The notes beneath the pieces are model-generated. The model was not told the DNA's origin, ran no database searches, and saw only the letters and a list, made by a program, of their open reading frames with translations. This document shows positions 16,033 through 24,172 of a stretch of DNA of 37,078 bases, one piece after another. The stretch is from Saprospiraceae bacterium (GTDB lineage Bacteria; Bacteroidota; Bacteroidia; Chitinophagales; Saprospiraceae): NCBI GenBank assembly GCA_028282725.1, contig JANQHF010000094.1, forward strand, positions 1-37,078, read 5' to 3'. Within the stretch, counting starts at the first letter, position 1. Each line of letters begins with the position of its first letter. A program made the position numbers and the translations under genes.

Positions 16033-17187
16033 ATGAAGTCGATAACAAGAAGAGATATAACTGATCTGGCACAAGATCCCGGATCAGCGTGTGTTTCCAT
16101 ATATATTCCCACTCATCAAAAAGGTAAAGAAGTACTGCAACGTCAGGACAGGATATTGCTAAAAAATGAGGTTTCAAAAGTTGAAAAAGGGCTTGTTGGG
16201 CGGGGTTTTAGTGGAAGGGAAGCGGATCAAATCCTGAATCCAATTAAAGAAAAGCTGGACGACGTCGATTTCTGGCATTATCAAAATAAAGGTCTTGCCA
16301 TTTTCCTGTCAAAGGAATTTACAAAAATCTATAACCTGCCCATCGATGTAAAACCGCGTCATTATGTGTCGAGTGACTTTTATTTGATTCCCTTGCTTCC
16401 TTTGGCCGGCAGGGAGGACAAATTTTTTGTGCTCGGTCTTAGCCTGGGAGAGGTGAAGTTATTCGAAGGAAATGGTCAAGAGATAGAAGAAATTTATGTC
16501 AAAGACCTCGTGCCTCAACAACTGGAGGAAGTCGTAGGCTTTGATTACCGGGAAAAATTTTTGGGAGTTCATTCCGGAAGTGGTAAACAGGCAAGAGGAA
16601 CCTTTCACGGACATGGACATTGGCAATCCGATCAGAAAGATGAGATCCTGGCTTTTTTCAGAGCCGTCAACAAAGGTGTGAACTCCAAGATTCACGATCC
16701 TAAAGATCCGCTCATCCTGGTCTGTGTCGACTACTTATTCCCGATATATAAAAAGGCCAATACCTACAAAAATCTCTTTGAAGACCATGTCTCCATTACA
16801 CCAGGTCAATTGAATTCGACGGAGATCCACAACAGGGCCTGGGAGTTGATAGGTGGTCATTTTGACAAAGAAAAGAATGATAAAAAGGAGTTGTTCCGTC
16901 AATTTCATGATACCGAACGCACTTCAGTTGACTTGAATGAAATCATTCCGGCGGCGATGAGTGGGAAGGTCGATACCCTGTTTCTTGATCGTGATGCACA
17001 GGTATGGGGCATCTATGATCCCGGTGCAGGCAAGGTCAATATTCAGGAGAACCATCGTGTCTCCAATACCTCATTGACCAATTTGGCAGCTGTACTGGTC
17101 TTCAAAAATGGTGGTAATGTATTCCTTCAGGACAGATCGGATCTGCCTGCAGATTTTGCGGATGTCAATGCTTTGTATCGGTATTGA
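16033..17187 (+). CDS. baeRF-type protein (bacterial homologue of archaeo-eukaryotic release factor 1)
   Basis: A 384-aa cytoplasmic protein. The N-terminal pattern SVSIYIPTHQ, Q.DRILLKNEVSKVEKGL, DFWHYQNKGLAIFL and the FFVLGLSLGEVKLFEG strand fit the baeRF families (bacterial proteins of eRF1/Pelota fold); family 7 or 3 is my best guess. The middle has HSGSGKQARG then FHGHGHW, and the C-terminal domain (AMSGKVDTLFLDRDAQVWG, AVLVFKNGGNVFL) fits the third eRF1-like domain. No GGQ is present. Such proteins are proposed to act on stalled or stressed ribosomes, but function is untested as far as I know. It is followed by the second repeat array. Confidence 0.78.
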   Translation: MKSITRRDITDLAQDPGSACVSIYIPTHQKGKEVLQRQDRILLKNEVSKVEKGLVGRGFSGREADQILNPIKEKLDDVDFWHYQNKGLAIFLSKEFTKIYNLPIDVKPRHYVSSDFYLIPLLPLAGREDKFFVLGLSLGEVKLFEGNGQEIEEIYVKDLVPQQLEEVVGFDYREKFLGVHSGSGKQARGTFHGHGHWQSDQKDEILAFFRAVNKGVNSKIHDPKDPLILVCVDYLFPIYKKANTYKNLFEDHVSITPGQLNSTEIHNRAWELIGGHFDKEKNDKKELFRQFHDTERTSVDLNEIIPAAMSGKVDTLFLDRDAQVWGIYDPGAGKVNIQENHRVSNTSLTNLAAVLVFKNGGNVFLQDRSDLPADFADVNALYRY

Positions 17188-17204
17188 TTAGCCCAATTAA
17201 TGCT

Positions 17205-17420
17205 TCAATAGGGTGATGGCTTTAAGAAAGGTGACAGTCTATAGCGTGCACCCGCGTGACCGGCTGAACCGACAATCGTGCAGAAAGCAAACCTCCTCGT
17301 ATCGTCCACAATTTGTATCAGATCGATGTCAGCTAATCGATGGTGACGATTTATAATGCAGATTCAAAACTTCCTCCAAAATCAACCAAAGTCGAACATG
17401 GCTTGGAGAAGAGAGGAAAT
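17205..17420. repeat. Decayed repeat units flanking array 2
   Basis: GGGTGATGGCTT followed by TAAGAAAGGTGACAGTCTATAGC (about 17210-17245) reads as two diverged 18-nt units plus the CTATAGC trailer found at the end of array 2. A weaker unit-like GGTGACGATTTATA lies at about 17342-17355. The rest of this stretch has no gene. Confidence 0.6.
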
Positions 17421-17664
17421 AGTTTAATTATAAGGCAGGTGACAGCTTAAAGTCAGGTGACGTCTTAAAGTCGGGTGACGTCTTAAAGCAAGGTGATAGC
17501 TTAAAGTCAGGTGATGCCTTAAAGCAAGGTGATAGCTTGAAGTCAGGTGACGTCTTAAAGTCGGGTGACAGCTTAAAGTCGGGTGACGCCTTAAAGCAAG
17601 GTGATAGCTTAAAGTCAGGTGACGTCTATAGCCACCTGGCCGCTTAACGCCACCCGGTCGCCCT
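17421..17664. repeat. 18-bp tandem repeat array 2 (11 clear units plus decayed trailer)
   Basis: The leader AGTTTAATTATAA (17421-17433) is identical to the one at 1-13. Eleven 18-nt units follow at 17431-17628. Two subtypes occur: A (AAAGCAAGGTGATAGCTT: 17485, 17521, 17593) and B (AAAGTC-R-GGTGAC-GYCTT and close variants: the rest). Every unit keeps GGTGA and almost all keep CTTAAAG across the junction. The last unit runs into TCTATAGCCACCTGGC, and two very weak units (17629-17664) may follow. Read in the LK-x-GD-x frame there is a TAG immediately before the leader and TAA after 17641, so no start codon exists. Confidence 0.95.
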
Positions 17665-17781
17665 GCTCAGCCAGGAATATTTGTGCTGAATTGTAAAGGA
17701 CCACCAAAAATCATGGAGTGTTATGCAAACAATTGTTTCTTTTGCAGGAAGAATTGGAGAACTCACTTTAAATTAATTTAA

Positions 17782-18246
17782 ATGACACCAGAAAAAATTG
17801 TCGATGCAATGGGAGTCGTGCTGCCTCCCGCTCCCAAACCCCTAGGCGTATATAAGCCATTTTTACAAATAGAAAATATGGTATACGTGTCCGGACATGG
17901 TACCATTAAAGCGGATGGAAGCTTTATCACAGGCAGAGCAGGAGAAGATATGAATAAAGATGAGGCCAAAGCAGCAGCACGACAGGTCGGTCTGGCGATA
18001 CTGGCGACTCTTCGCGCGAATATTGGCACGTTAAACAGGATTGAGCGGGTGGTAAAGGTATTGGGTATGGTCAACAGCGTTCCGGATTTCAAAGATCATC
18101 CTTACGTCATCAATGGATGTAGCGAACTGTTTGCAGAGATATGGGGGGAATTAAAAGGAATCGGCGTACGTAGTGCAGTTGGAATGAGTTCATTGCCCGA
18201 TCACATACCGGTAGAGATCGAAGCACAGTTTCTTTTGAAGAAGTAA
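17782..18246 (+). CDS. RidA-family (YjgF/UK114) protein, probable enamine/imine deaminase
   Basis: The 154-aa protein fits the longer RidA subgroup. Visible are VYVSGHGTIKADGS, the central DEAKAAARQVGLAILATLRANIGTLNRIERVVKVLGMVNS and the terminal VGMSSLPDHIPVEIEAQFLL. RidA proteins hydrolyse reactive enamine/imine intermediates, such as 2-aminoacrylate, released by PLP-dependent dehydratases. The next gene, 1 nt downstream, encodes just such a PLP enzyme type, which supports a direct metabolic link. In this long subgroup the classical catalytic Arg may be replaced, so deaminase activity is not certain. Confidence 0.9.
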   Translation: MTPEKIVDAMGVVLPPAPKPLGVYKPFLQIENMVYVSGHGTIKADGSFITGRAGEDMNKDEAKAAARQVGLAILATLRANIGTLNRIERVVKVLGMVNSVPDFKDHPYVINGCSELFAEIWGELKGIGVRSAVGMSSLPDHIPVEIEAQFLLKK

Positions 18247-18247
18247 T

Positions 18248-19348
18248 ATGGATCAGTGGTCAAAGATTGATTTTTCTGATCTGGACACTCCCTGCCTCAT
18301 CATCGACAGGCAAAAAGTCAAATCGAATATTGAAAAGGCCATTAATATAGCTGGTGGCGTGGATCGACTCCGTCCCCATGTAAAGACTCATAAAACTCTC
18401 GAAGTGGCACAGATGCAAGTTGCCGCAGGTCTGTACAAATTTAAATGTGCCACGATCTCAGAAGCTGAAATGTTAGGTCTGGCAAATGCGGGGGACGTAT
18501 TGGTTGCCTACCAACCTCAGGGCCCGAAGATTGAGCGTGTTGTCGGTCTTGCGCGGAAATTTCCCCGTACCACTTTTAGTATATTGATTGATAACATTGC
18601 TTCAGCCAATGCTTGCAGTGAACATTTTAAAAACGCCGATCTGAAGATTGGGATCTATATAGATGTCAATGATGGACAAGATCGCACAGGTATAAGACCT
18701 TCTTTTGTCGAGACACTGGTAGAGGGTGTCCAGCAACTGGATGCTCTGGATCTCAAAGGTCTGCATTGCTATGACGGTCATATCAGGATGGCTGATTACG
18801 AAGAACGGGAGTCATCAGTCAGGACAGCATTTCAGCAGGTCATTGATTTGCACGGAAAGCTTGAAGATCGACTCGCGAGACCATTGACAATGGTTGCAGG
18901 GGGAAGCCCATCTTTTCCCGTTCATGCCAAATTTCATGATGTTGAATGCAGCCCCGGTACCTTTATTTTCTGGGATCAACGATATAGTGGTGATTATGCA
19001 GAACAACCTTTTGAGAAAGCTGCCGTATTGGCGACCCGCGTCATTTCGAAAATTGATACACACGCCTACTGTTTTGATCTTGGTCATAAAAGTGTAGCCA
19101 GTGAATTTCCCTTTCCGAGGGTCTCATTCATCTCGGATCATGTCCTTGAACAAATCGGACATAGTGAGGAACACCTCGTCGTACGGTCTGAGCAAGCCGA
19201 CATTTTGAAGGTCGGGGATCTCTTAATGGCATATCCTTATCACATTTGCCCGACGGTAGCTTTGTACGACCAGTTAGTGTTGATAAAAGATGGTAGATTG
19301 ATCGATCGATGGAAGGTCATTGCACGCAATAGGAAAATTTCGATATAA
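18248..19348 (+). CDS. PLP-dependent D-threonine aldolase / D-serine dehydratase-like enzyme
   Basis: A 366-aa fold-type III PLP enzyme (alanine racemase-like barrel). TPCLIIDRQKVKSNI starts the barrel. RPHVKTHKT (43-50) carries the likely PLP lysine Lys46. GIYIDVNDGQDRTGI and VAGGSPSFP bind the cofactor phosphate. The C-terminal YPYHICPTVALYD has the His332/Cys334 pair that binds zinc in D-serine dehydratases and Mn/Zn in D-threonine aldolases. The reaction is either retro-aldol cleavage of D-threonine-type substrates or dehydration of D-serine; the neighbouring RidA favours dehydration. A terminator follows 33 nt downstream. Confidence 0.9.
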   Translation: MDQWSKIDFSDLDTPCLIIDRQKVKSNIEKAINIAGGVDRLRPHVKTHKTLEVAQMQVAAGLYKFKCATISEAEMLGLANAGDVLVAYQPQGPKIERVVGLARKFPRTTFSILIDNIASANACSEHFKNADLKIGIYIDVNDGQDRTGIRPSFVETLVEGVQQLDALDLKGLHCYDGHIRMADYEERESSVRTAFQQVIDLHGKLEDRLARPLTMVAGGSPSFPVHAKFHDVECSPGTFIFWDQRYSGDYAEQPFEKAAVLATRVISKIDTHAYCFDLGHKSVASEFPFPRVSFISDHVLEQIGHSEEHLVVRSEQADILKVGDLLMAYPYHICPTVALYDQLVLIKDGRLIDRWKVIARNRKISI

Positions 19349-19380
19349 ATACGATTTTTATTCATTGATCATCCTTCCGG

Positions 19381-19406
19381 TTGGACGAGTTCTGTCCAAA
19401 TTTTTT
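19381..19406 (+). terminator. Intrinsic terminator of the RidA/PLP-enzyme operon
   Basis: TTGGAC (19381-19386), loop GAGTTCT, GTCCAA (19394-19399), then A and six T. It lies 33 nt past the stop of the PLP enzyme gene. Confidence 0.7.
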
Positions 19407-19684
19407 GGGGTCGAAAGTTCCTCATAGTATCGACCTGAAACGTGCGGATTTTTTCAATATTTCGGTAGATTTTGGTGATTGTATATACAGTACATTCAGG
19501 GTTTGTTTGAAGGGTAATTCCGGCCTTTGTACAGATCAAAATTGCGGATTATTAAAGCAGGCACAATTACAGTTGGTCATCAAAAATTATCATGCTATCA
19601 CCAATTTTTATCTCTTCGTAATCAGAGTTTTGAGTCATATTTTGCTTCAAATCAACAAAACCCACACATATCAAGAGATAATTA
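19407..19684. other. Intergenic region between the terminator and the rpsO promoter
   Basis: No supported gene. A 106-codon frame crosses it (19381-19701) but begins at a TTG inside the terminator stem and its product matches nothing I know. The region probably holds only 5' sequence of rpsO. Confidence 0.5.
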
Positions 19685-19692
19685 TATCTTTG
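19685..19692 (+). promoter_or_regulatory. -7 promoter element of rpsO
   Basis: TATCTTTG matches TAnnTTTG exactly and runs on as CGCC, as at ndk and the dipeptidase gene. It lies 48 nt upstream of the rpsO ATG. No clear TTG is present at the -33 position. Confidence 0.6.
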
Positions 19693-19739
19693 CGCCGCTA
19701 ATACAGATTTTTGTAATCGAAATTGGTAAAATTAGATTT

Positions 19740-20015
19740 ATGGCAACTTATTTAACAACAGAGAAAATAGAGGAACTTTTCTCCAAATATGGAGGGGATG
19801 CTAAAAATACCGGGTCAATCGAAGGCCAGGTGGCATTGTTTACTTTTCGAATCAACTCGTTATCCCAACACCTGCGGGAAAATAAAAAGGATCATTCATG
19901 CAGAAGGTCCTTGTTATCACTCGTAGGAAAAAGAAAACGCCTTCTTAAATACCTTGCTTCAAAGGATATTCAGAAGTACAGAGATTTAATCGAGCAATTG
20001 GGCATCAGAAAGTGA
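19740..20015 (+). CDS. rpsO: 30S ribosomal protein S15
   Basis: A 91-aa primary 16S rRNA-binding protein of the small-subunit platform. Helical segments EGQVALFTFRINSLSQHLRENKKDHSCRR and the conserved SLVGKRKRLLKYLASKD match S15. The ATG at 19740 gives the normal length; the open frame extends upstream to 19527 without support. It is followed by pnp after 161 nt, the rpsO-pnp order found in many bacteria, where PNPase often controls its own mRNA in this leader. Confidence 0.96.
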   Translation: MATYLTTEKIEELFSKYGGDAKNTGSIEGQVALFTFRINSLSQHLRENKKDHSCRRSLLSLVGKRKRLLKYLASKDIQKYRDLIEQLGIRK

Positions 20016-20176
20016 TAGCGCTCGTAGGAATCTGCGGTTATAAGGCTCCAATATATCAAGACTACCAATGCTAAAGAGTATTGTAATTGATTTGCGAATA
20101 CTTCGTAAGTCGTATTAAGCTAACACAAGGCGCGGGAAAAAGATATGATATGCGCCTTATAAACATTATTGAAAAT

Positions 20177-22339
20177 ATGGGTTTACAAACACCTACAACA
20201 ACTTCCTTTCACCTGCCTGCAGGTGAGGAAGTGACCCTTGAGACGGGAAAATTAGCGTCTCAGGCGCATGGGTCCGCTGTCTTAAAAGTAGGAAAGATGA
20301 TGATTTTTGCTTCCGTTGTTTCCAATCACGAAGCACGAGAAGGTCAGGCATTCTTTCCACTATCAGTGGACTACCAGGAAAAGTATGCATCAGCCGGGAG
20401 AATTCCAGGCAATTTTTTCAGAAGGGAAACCAGACTTTCAGACTATGAAATACTGATTTCCAGATTAATCGACAGGGCCATAAGACCCTTATTTCCAGAA
20501 GGTTATATGAATGACACTCAAGTCATCGTTAATCTGATTTCCGCAGACGAGGACATCGTGCCGGATGCTTATGCTGCCCTTGCGGTCTCGACTGCACTGT
20601 CCGTTTCTGATATTCCTTGGGAAGGACCCATTTCAGAGGTCCGGGTTGCGAAAATTGATGGAAATTTTGTAGTCAATCCCAAGAAGGGGGATCTCGAAGG
20701 TGCCACATTGAACGTTATTGTCGCGGCCACCATTGATAATGTCATGATGGTTGAAGGCGAGGCAAAAGAGTGCCAGGAACATGAATTGGTCGAAGCGATC
20801 AAGACCGGGCATGAAGCTATCAAGACTCAATGCCAGGCACAATTGGATCTTGCACAACTGGTGGGAGAAAAAGCAACAGTCAAAAGAGAAGTTGAAATCC
20901 ACGAGATTACCGATGAAGTAAAAGATCTGGTACAGGGTTTTGCTGAAGAGAAGATTAAGACGATTGCCAGGGCACAATTGGACAAGAACAGTCGAAAAGA
21001 ACAATTCAAGGAATTGAAAGAAGGCCTGGTCGAACTGATCGAGGAGCAAAAAGATGAAGAATGGCGTGAGGAGCATACTTCCGATGTAACAGATCATTTT
21101 GACAAGTTGAAAAAAGAGACAATCCGTGAGCTGATGTTGTCAGAGAACATTCGACTCGACGGACGATCAATGAATGAGGTGAGAAATATTTGGACAGAAG
21201 TAGATTATCTTCCTTCTGCTCATGGATCAGCCATATTTACAAGAGGCGAGACCCAGTCTTTGACCTCTGTTACACTCGGAACAAAATTGGACAAGGCCAT
21301 GGTGGACACCGCCCTGGAAACCGGGTATGAAAAGTTCATTCTCCATTATAATTTCCCTGCACTATCTGTCGGAGAGGTCAAACCAATGAGAGGACCAGGC
21401 AGAAGAGAGGTAGGACATGCGAATCTTGCAGGGAGATCTCTCAAGCAAGTACTTCCGGAGGAATTACCGTATACAATACGGGTGGTTTCTGATATTCTCG
21501 AATCTAATGGATCTTCGTCCATGGCTACCGTCTGCGCCGGGTCTATGGCTCTCATGGACGCTGGAATTCAAATTGCCAAACCGGTATCCGGTATTGCAAT
21601 GGGTATGATCTCGGATGGGGAAAGGAATATTATTTTATCAGACATACTTGGAGATGAGGATGCCCTGGGAGATATGGATTTCAAAGTAACCGGCACTCAG
21701 GATGGGATTTGCGGTTGTCAAATGGATATCAAAATCGATGGGCTTCCGTATGAGCAACTTGAAAAAGCTCTGATGCAGGCACGCGAAGGACGTCTGCACA
21801 TTCTCAGCGAAATGAATAAAACAATCGGCCAGGCCCGTCCTGAGCCAAAAGATCATGCTCCAAGAATGGTTGAATTTACCATCGATAAAGAGTTCATCGG
21901 TGCTGTCATAGGACCCGGAGGTAAAGTAATCCAGGAGTTACAACAGAATACTGGTACGACTATTGTCATAGAAGAAGTCGATGAAAAAGGAGTGGTCAGT
22001 ATATTTTCTCCAAGTGCAGTCGGTATAAAGGAGGCCCAGAAGGTCATTGATGATATTGCCTTCAAACCATCGGTGGGAGATGTATATGACGCAGTTGTAG
22101 CCAGTGTTATGCCTTATGGTGTATTTGTTGATTTCAAAGGGAAAAGTGGGCTCCTGCATGTTTCAGAGATATCCCACTCGCGAATCGATAGGGTTGAAGA
22201 CGTATATTCGGTCGGAGATGATGTCAAGGTGAAATTGGTGGGAATCGACCCGAAATCAGGTAAATTTCGACTTTCGCGAAAGGTCCTGATACCAAAGCCT
22301 GAAAGAAAACCGCGTCCCGAGCACAGCAAAAAGGATTAA
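20177..22339 (+). CDS. pnp: Polyribonucleotide nucleotidyltransferase (PNPase)
   Basis: A phosphorolytic 3'-5' exoribonuclease trimer involved in mRNA decay. From ATG 20177 it is 720 aa: RNase PH domain 1 (about 10-140, with FFRRETRLSD), helical linker with a long charged segment (about 255-320), RNase PH domain 2 (about 330-540, with NGSSSMATVCAGSMALMDAG), KH domain (GPGG at about 579) and S1 domain (about 634-703). The start is uncertain: an in-frame ATG at 20150 adds nine residues and the frame is open to a TTG at 20087. 20177 gives the length closest to family norms. Confidence 0.96.
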   Translation: MGLQTPTTTSFHLPAGEEVTLETGKLASQAHGSAVLKVGKMMIFASVVSNHEAREGQAFFPLSVDYQEKYASAGRIPGNFFRRETRLSDYEILISRLIDRAIRPLFPEGYMNDTQVIVNLISADEDIVPDAYAALAVSTALSVSDIPWEGPISEVRVAKIDGNFVVNPKKGDLEGATLNVIVAATIDNVMMVEGEAKECQEHELVEAIKTGHEAIKTQCQAQLDLAQLVGEKATVKREVEIHEITDEVKDLVQGFAEEKIKTIARAQLDKNSRKEQFKELKEGLVELIEEQKDEEWREEHTSDVTDHFDKLKKETIRELMLSENIRLDGRSMNEVRNIWTEVDYLPSAHGSAIFTRGETQSLTSVTLGTKLDKAMVDTALETGYEKFILHYNFPALSVGEVKPMRGPGRREVGHANLAGRSLKQVLPEELPYTIRVVSDILESNGSSSMATVCAGSMALMDAGIQIAKPVSGIAMGMISDGERNIILSDILGDEDALGDMDFKVTGTQDGICGCQMDIKIDGLPYEQLEKALMQAREGRLHILSEMNKTIGQARPEPKDHAPRMVEFTIDKEFIGAVIGPGGKVIQELQQNTGTTIVIEEVDEKGVVSIFSPSAVGIKEAQKVIDDIAFKPSVGDVYDAVVASVMPYGVFVDFKGKSGLLHVSEISHSRIDRVEDVYSVGDDVKVKLVGIDPKSGKFRLSRKVLIPKPERKPRPEHSKKD

Positions 22340-22423
22340 TTCCCGGGATTTAGGTCGGCTGGTTGGCATTACTACAGACGAAAGCAGTGGATTTTTCAAA
22401 TTCCATTGTCTTCATTATGTTTA

Positions 22424-22455
22424 TTGATGAGGACCCTTCCCCCTTTCCTCATTAA
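22424..22455 (+). terminator. Hairpin downstream of pnp, possible terminator
   Basis: TTGATGAGGA (22424-22433) pairs with TCCTCATTAA (22446-22455), ten pairs including one G-U, across a 12-nt pyrimidine loop. It lies 84 nt past the pnp stop. The sequence after it is AT-rich but has no immediate T run, so termination is not certain. Confidence 0.45.
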
Positions 22456-22597
22456 CAATTTATTTATAGGATTTTTTTTAATCTGTTGAAACTTTAAATC
22501 AGTTTCAGACGTATTATATGTGTCCCGTATACAAAAATATCGTCAATGTGTCAAGGGGCAAAACTGTTTTTTAGAAAAAAGTGATTGAATTTTTTGA

Positions 22598-23464
22598 ATG
22601 AGACAACTTAAAATAACTAATAAAATAACCAACCGGGAAAGTCTTTCTCTTGATAAATATTTGAATGATATCAGTAAGATTGACCTGTTGACGGCTGATG
22701 AAGAGGCTGAATTGGCCAAGAAAATTCGTGGTGGCGACAAGGAGGCTTTGGAGAGAATGACAAAGGCAAATCTGCGCTTTGTTGTTTCTGTTGCCAAGCA
22801 ATACCAGAATCAGGGATTATCCCTTAGTGACTTGATCAATGAGGGAAATGTGGGTTTGATGAAAGCTGCACGCAGATTTGATGAAACCAAAGGATTTAAG
22901 TTTATATCCTACGCTGTGTGGTGGATTCGTCAATCTATTCTTCAAGCTATCGTCGAACATGCCAGGATTGTACGTCTGCCACTTAATAAAGTCGGATCGT
23001 ATAAAAAGGTAAATGACGCTGTCGTGTCTTTCGTTCAGGAATTTGAACGGGAGCCGTCGGATGATGAATTGGGAGAAATCCTCAATATGAGACCCAAGGA
23101 CATCACCAAAATGAAACAAAATGGTAGTCGTCATCTTTCTTTCGATGCTCCTATCGGAGGTGAGGATGGGGATGCAACTATGTTGGATTTGCTGTCTTTT
23201 GATGCGGAGGAAAGTCCTGATAGCCAGCTGATGGAGGATTCTCTGAGGGATGAGGTCAAATATGGTCTCTCCATGTTGTCTTCTCGTGAAGTTGAGGTAT
23301 TGACTGCCTACTATGGTTTGCGAGGTCGTAAGGCAATGACTTTAGAGGAAATCGGAGAGCTGTATGGCTTGACACGCGAACGCGTTCGTCAGATCAAGGA
23401 ACGATCAATCCGAAGGCTCAGAAAGTCAGTGAATAAGGATAGTTTGAAATCCTATCTCGGATAA
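22598..23464 (+). CDS. rpoD: Primary RNA polymerase sigma factor (RpoD/SigA, Bacteroidota type)
   Basis: Directs core polymerase to housekeeping promoters. The 288-aa protein has region 1.2 (LDKYLNDISKIDLLTADEE), region 2 (KANLRFVVSVAKQYQNQGLSLSDLINEGNVGL, then FKFISYAVWWIRQSI), region 3 and region 4 with the helix-turn-helix MTLEEIGELYGLTRERVRQIKER. It lacks region 1.1 and the non-conserved insert, as usual for Bacteroidota primary sigma factors, whose promoters are the TAnnTTTG type seen in this window. The 13-nt gap to the next gene suggests co-transcription. Confidence 0.96.
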   Translation: MRQLKITNKITNRESLSLDKYLNDISKIDLLTADEEAELAKKIRGGDKEALERMTKANLRFVVSVAKQYQNQGLSLSDLINEGNVGLMKAARRFDETKGFKFISYAVWWIRQSILQAIVEHARIVRLPLNKVGSYKKVNDAVVSFVQEFEREPSDDELGEILNMRPKDITKMKQNGSRHLSFDAPIGGEDGDATMLDLLSFDAEESPDSQLMEDSLRDEVKYGLSMLSSREVEVLTAYYGLRGRKAMTLEEIGELYGLTRERVRQIKERSIRRLRKSVNKDSLKSYLG

Positions 23465-23477
23465 TACCCATTTCTGA

Positions 23478-24131
23478 ATGCCAAGAATAATTCTGATCGC
23501 GCTCATTATTGGAGCGGTGGCATACTTCATTTTCAGGGTATTTAATGATTTCTTCGGAGGCATTAGTGCTACTCGTTCCGTGGTCAGGAATGACTTCAAA
23601 CAACTGGATGACCTCGTGGATCGCTATCAACTTGAGCCCTGGCGTACGGAAGAATTAGATTTGATTTCTCGGCGTCATGACGTGACGAGCGAAAACCTCA
23701 TGTACAGTTCTATTGAGCACGGACAGTTCTTCTCCATTTATGAAGAGCCCATCCTGGCATTCGCGACCAAGGAGTATCAAAACAATGAAAAGAGGTTAGC
23801 AGTAATCAAATTCAATGGTAAGAAATATCATTTTGAAGTCGGCCAGGAAAATGCCCTCATCACTGAGAAGGGAAAGGAGATCGGCACGATTAATATGGAA
23901 GAAGGTGTCCGCTTCAATCACATGGACAGGGTGCTTTTTATCGATTCAATGTCCAATTCCGGATTGATCCCTCTTACGGTGAATGATGAGCACACACTCT
24001 CAATTGCCACGGAAGACGAATATACCGGCCATACGGGAAGAATGCTCCATTCTCTGGCAACTCATGACAACAGGGATGCTGAAATGATCATACTTTCCAT
24101 AGCTTTTGCACTGGCGGATAAACAAATTTGA
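23478..24131 (+). CDS. Membrane-anchored protein of unknown function
   Basis: The 217-aa protein begins with one hydrophobic segment (IILIALIIGAVAYFIF, about 4-19) and a short basic segment after it, which predicts a single anchor with the bulk in the cytoplasm or periplasm. The soluble part is mixed alpha/beta with repeated strands (YHFEVGQENALITEKGKEIGTINMEEG), like a small lipid or LURP-type beta-sheet domain, but I do not recognise it. It starts 13 nt after rpoD, and its stop is 41 nt before the Nudix-like gene. The segment between rpoD and purC is probably one transcript. Confidence 0.75.
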   Translation: MPRIILIALIIGAVAYFIFRVFNDFFGGISATRSVVRNDFKQLDDLVDRYQLEPWRTEELDLISRRHDVTSENLMYSSIEHGQFFSIYEEPILAFATKEYQNNEKRLAVIKFNGKKYHFEVGQENALITEKGKEIGTINMEEGVRFNHMDRVLFIDSMSNSGLIPLTVNDEHTLSIATEDEYTGHTGRMLHSLATHDNRDAEMIILSIAFALADKQI

Positions 24132-24172
24132 GGTTAAAACATTACATTAGCACTGATTTTAATTTGATAGGA

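Noticed and set aside
19381-19701. 106-codon frame between the PLP enzyme and rpsO
   Set aside because: It starts at a TTG inside a good terminator stem, runs through the rpsO promoter, and its product resembles nothing known.
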